Shown here: piece after piece, positions 62,097-64,000 of the stretch
How positions within the stretch are numbered: the first letter of the stretch is position 1
Layout of the letters: each line of letters starts with the position of its first letter
From: Clostridia bacterium
GTDB taxonomy: Bacteria; Bacillota; Clostridia; TANB77; CAG-508
Length of the DNA: 64,000 nucleotides
Direction: 5' to 3'
NCBI GenBank assembly: GCA_017512025.1
Contig: JAFWHH010000009.1
Span: forward strand, 496,001-560,000
Notes under the pieces: generated by a model
Databases searched by the model: none
What the model saw: only the letters and a program-made list of their open reading frames with translations
What the model was told of the DNA's origin: nothing
Translations under genes and position numbers: made by a program

Positions 62097-63158
62097 CTAC
62101 ACTACAACCAAAGTTTTCTCTGATTTTGTAAGTGCTGTAGCCGAATATTTGTTAATTAAGACTGTATCTTCTATTCTAATTCCAAATCTATTTGGAATAT
62201 AAACACCTGGTTCATCTGTAATAACCATATGCTCCTTTAAGTAAAAATCAACTGTATTTCCATAGTATGGATATTCATGTATTTCAAGTCCAACTCCATG
62301 TCCAAGACTATGCATTACGTCATATCCTGCAAGTTGATAGTTACCATCCATCATTTTAGAAATGTTCTTAATATTAGCACCTTCTTTTAGAATATCTAAT
62401 ACATATGTTTGATTTCTTAATACAAAATCATAAACTTCTTTAGCCTCTTGTGGTACGAATTCAGCAAAAACCGTTCTTGTCATATCTGAACAATATCCAT
62501 TAACTTTACATCCCATATCAATTGTGATTGGATCGCCTGGTTCAATTAACTTATCTGTTGGAATCGCATGTGGCATTGATGAATTTTTTCCTGAAGCAAC
62601 AATTGTATCAAAAGCTAACGCTTCTGCACCATTTGCTAAAAAGAAAGTTTCAATTTCATTTGCTATTTCTTTTTCAGACATTCCCACTTTGATAAATGTC
62701 TTTAAATGTTCAAAACATTTATCTGTGATTTCACATGCCTTAGTAATGTTCTCTATTTCATCAGGCTCTTTTATCATTCTTTGCTTTTCAATGATGCCCT
62801 CTGTTTCTTCGAAATTATTTATTTTAAATTTATGCATATATTCTTTATATTTCGCATATGTAAGATGTCCTTCTTCAAATCCAACATTTTCACAGAATAT
62901 AAAGAAATTCTCATAGTCTTCTAATGTCAAATCTTTTACGTTTATTACAACTATGCCATCATCCAGCGTTAATATTGAATTTACATGCTCTATATATCTA
63001 CTATCAGTTATAAATATGTTTTCTTTTCTATTAACGATAAAAATACCTTCTGCTTCAATATTTGTCAAATAACGAATATTAACCGGATTAGTTATTATAA
63101 TGCCTTGCATATTTAAACCTAGTAATTTGTTTCTTAGCCACTTAATTTTCTCGTTCAT
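62097..63158 (-). CDS. pepQ: Xaa-Pro dipeptidase/aminopeptidase (M24)
   Basis: 353-aa M24 metallopeptidase: creatinase-like N-terminal domain (about 1-130) and pita-bread catalytic domain. Metal ligands are in TIDMGCKVNGYCSDMTRT, HSLGHGVGLEIHE, ITDEPGVYI and GIRIEDTVLI. It cleaves X-Pro bonds. RBS AGAGGGG. 20 bp after the prepilin peptidase gene, upstream of efp. Confidence 0.92.
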   Translation of the reverse strand: MNEKIKWLRNKLLGLNMQGIIITNPVNIRYLTNIEAEGIFIVNRKENIFITDSRYIEHVNSILTLDDGIVVINVKDLTLEDYENFFIFCENVGFEEGHLTYAKYKEYMHKFKINNFEETEGIIEKQRMIKEPDEIENITKACEITDKCFEHLKTFIKVGMSEKEIANEIETFFLANGAEALAFDTIVASGKNSSMPHAIPTDKLIEPGDPITIDMGCKVNGYCSDMTRTVFAEFVPQEAKEVYDFVLRNQTYVLDILKEGANIKNISKMMDGNYQLAGYDVMHSLGHGVGLEIHEYPYYGNTVDFYLKEHMVITDEPGVYIPNRFGIRIEDTVLINKYSATALTKSEKTLVVV

Positions 63159-63178
63159 ATTACATCCCCTCTTATATA

Positions 63179-63925
63179 TTATAATTTATATTTACCGAAT
63201 GAAAATATAACAAATGGCAATACCATTAGTATCTCTAGTGGTACAAAAACTACTATAAATGCCGCAATTACTATGAATGGGCCAAATGCAATGTATTCTA
63301 TAAGCTCTTCATGTCTAATCTTTTGTACAATTAATAATCCTATACTATATACAGCTGCAACCAAGAATGCAAGTATTGCAACAGCTATAATACCTTGGAA
63401 TCCAAAGAATAATCCAAGAGCAGCCATCATCTTAACATCTCCGAAGCCCATGGTTTCTTTACCAAATATAGCCCCGCCAATTAATGTTATTATTAAGAAT
63501 ATAGCACCTCCAGTTACCATTCCTTGTAACATGCTTATTACAACATTAATATTGGTCATACCTTGTATAAACATAAATACAAGTCCACCTTCAAATATTG
63601 TAAGTGTTAATCTATTGGGAATAATCTGCTTCTTAAAGTCAATACAGAATGCAGATATTAAAAATGGTGTCAAAAACATAAATTTAATCGCATTAACACT
63701 GTTTGTTCCATATCTAAGTAATATCCCAATAAAAAGAAAAATATGTATTACCATCAACAAGTACTTTGGAGTTGCTGAAGATAAATACTCCTTAAAATTC
63801 TTCTTTGAAAAAATCTTTTTATGTTTTGGTAAAAAACAATTTAGCACATCTGTAAATTGTCCACAAATTGCTCCTAAGATTGCTACAAAAATACATGCAA
63901 TAATACTTACATTATTAATATACAT
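63179..63925 (-). CDS. Type IV prepilin peptidase (A24)
   Basis: 248-aa polytopic membrane aspartic peptidase. The two catalytic Asp lie in FCIDFKKQIIPNRLT and in ETMGFGDVKMMAALG. Eight or so hydrophobic segments. The N-terminal cytoplasmic methylase domain is reduced to a short stretch without the CxxC pairs, so it probably only cleaves. It implies type IV pili or pseudopili in this genome, though no pilin gene lies in the window. RBS AGAAGG. Start of the unit that continues with pepQ. Confidence 0.88.
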   Translation of the reverse strand: MYINNVSIIACIFVAILGAICGQFTDVLNCFLPKHKKIFSKKNFKEYLSSATPKYLLMVIHIFLFIGILLRYGTNSVNAIKFMFLTPFLISAFCIDFKKQIIPNRLTLTIFEGGLVFMFIQGMTNINVVISMLQGMVTGGAIFLIITLIGGAIFGKETMGFGDVKMMAALGLFFGFQGIIAVAILAFLVAAVYSIGLLIVQKIRHEELIEYIAFGPFIVIAAFIVVFVPLEILMVLPFVIFSFGKYKL

Positions 63926-64000
63926 ATTATACCTTCTCTTTCTTTATTTTAGATAAATATCTATTTATTATTATTTTTTCTATAGGTCGTTTTATTTTTG

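Noticed and set aside
1..64000. CRISPR arrays, insertion sequences, prophage or rRNA genes
   Set aside because: No regularly spaced direct repeats, transposase or phage structural genes, or rRNA sequence were recognised.

Overview
The window is AT-rich (about 30% G+C by eye) chromosomal DNA from a spore-forming, Gram-positive member of the Clostridia (Bacillota), probably an uncultured or gut lineage. Evidence: spore genes (yabG, a SPOCS/LysM sipL-like gene, cwlD), veg under a textbook sigma-A promoter, class B and class D-like sortases, an LCP wall-polymer transferase, GdpP, a CD1247-type protein next to efp, AGGAGG-type ribosome binding sites and many TTGACA-17-TATAAT promoters. No IS element, prophage, rRNA or CRISPR array was seen.

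Layout. 1-3.4 kb: ThyX-like protein (cut by the left edge), a TVP38/DedA-type membrane protein, and a CobW GTPase with a large His/Asp-rich insert. 3.4-6.3 kb: spore cluster yabG-veg-sipL. 6.4-7.1 kb: a GC-richer islet with two convergent small membrane-protein genes, one behind a long, probably structured RNA leader. 7.1-9.9 kb: PHP phosphoesterase and hisD behind a histidine leader-peptide attenuator, with tRNA-His and tRNA-Gln upstream. 10-20 kb: class D-like sortase, HIT protein, C-terminally short AlaRS, a second GC-richer gene (poly-Thr secreted protein), mtaB, sortase B, leuS, LCP protein. 20.3-26 kb: DNA-repair operon ogg-addB-pgeF-udg4. 26-33.4 kb: yabE-like 3D/G5 protein, tatD, acpS, WG-repeat protein, ydjH/ydjI-like SPFH pair, an MPQTG-anchored surface protein. 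33.4-50.3 kb: SbcCD-like pair, a 1292-aa thioester-type surface protein, smc, an unknown gene, gdpP, AI-2E transporter, M23 peptidase, cwlD. 50.3-55.5 kb: accessory block with a split HipA-like kinase module, a divergent stand-alone relative of VirD4/TraG that has lost its ATPase motifs, a YolD/Y-family polymerase pair and yqeG. 55.6-64 kb: mgtA-type Mg ATPase, rpmE, a small membrane peptide, ung, tRNA-Trp, gtrA, a second M23 peptidase (apparently ATT start), CD1247-type protein, efp, pepQ, prepilin peptidase.

The most interesting points are the hisD attenuator with a His-His-His leader peptide in a clostridial genome, the dead VirD4-like protein beside the split HipA-like module, the structured leader and GC-rich small membrane genes at 6.4-7.1 kb, the noncanonical starts of the M23 genes, and hairpins or short ORFs placed to control translation of cwlD and the LCP gene. 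All structures were found by eye and none was computed.
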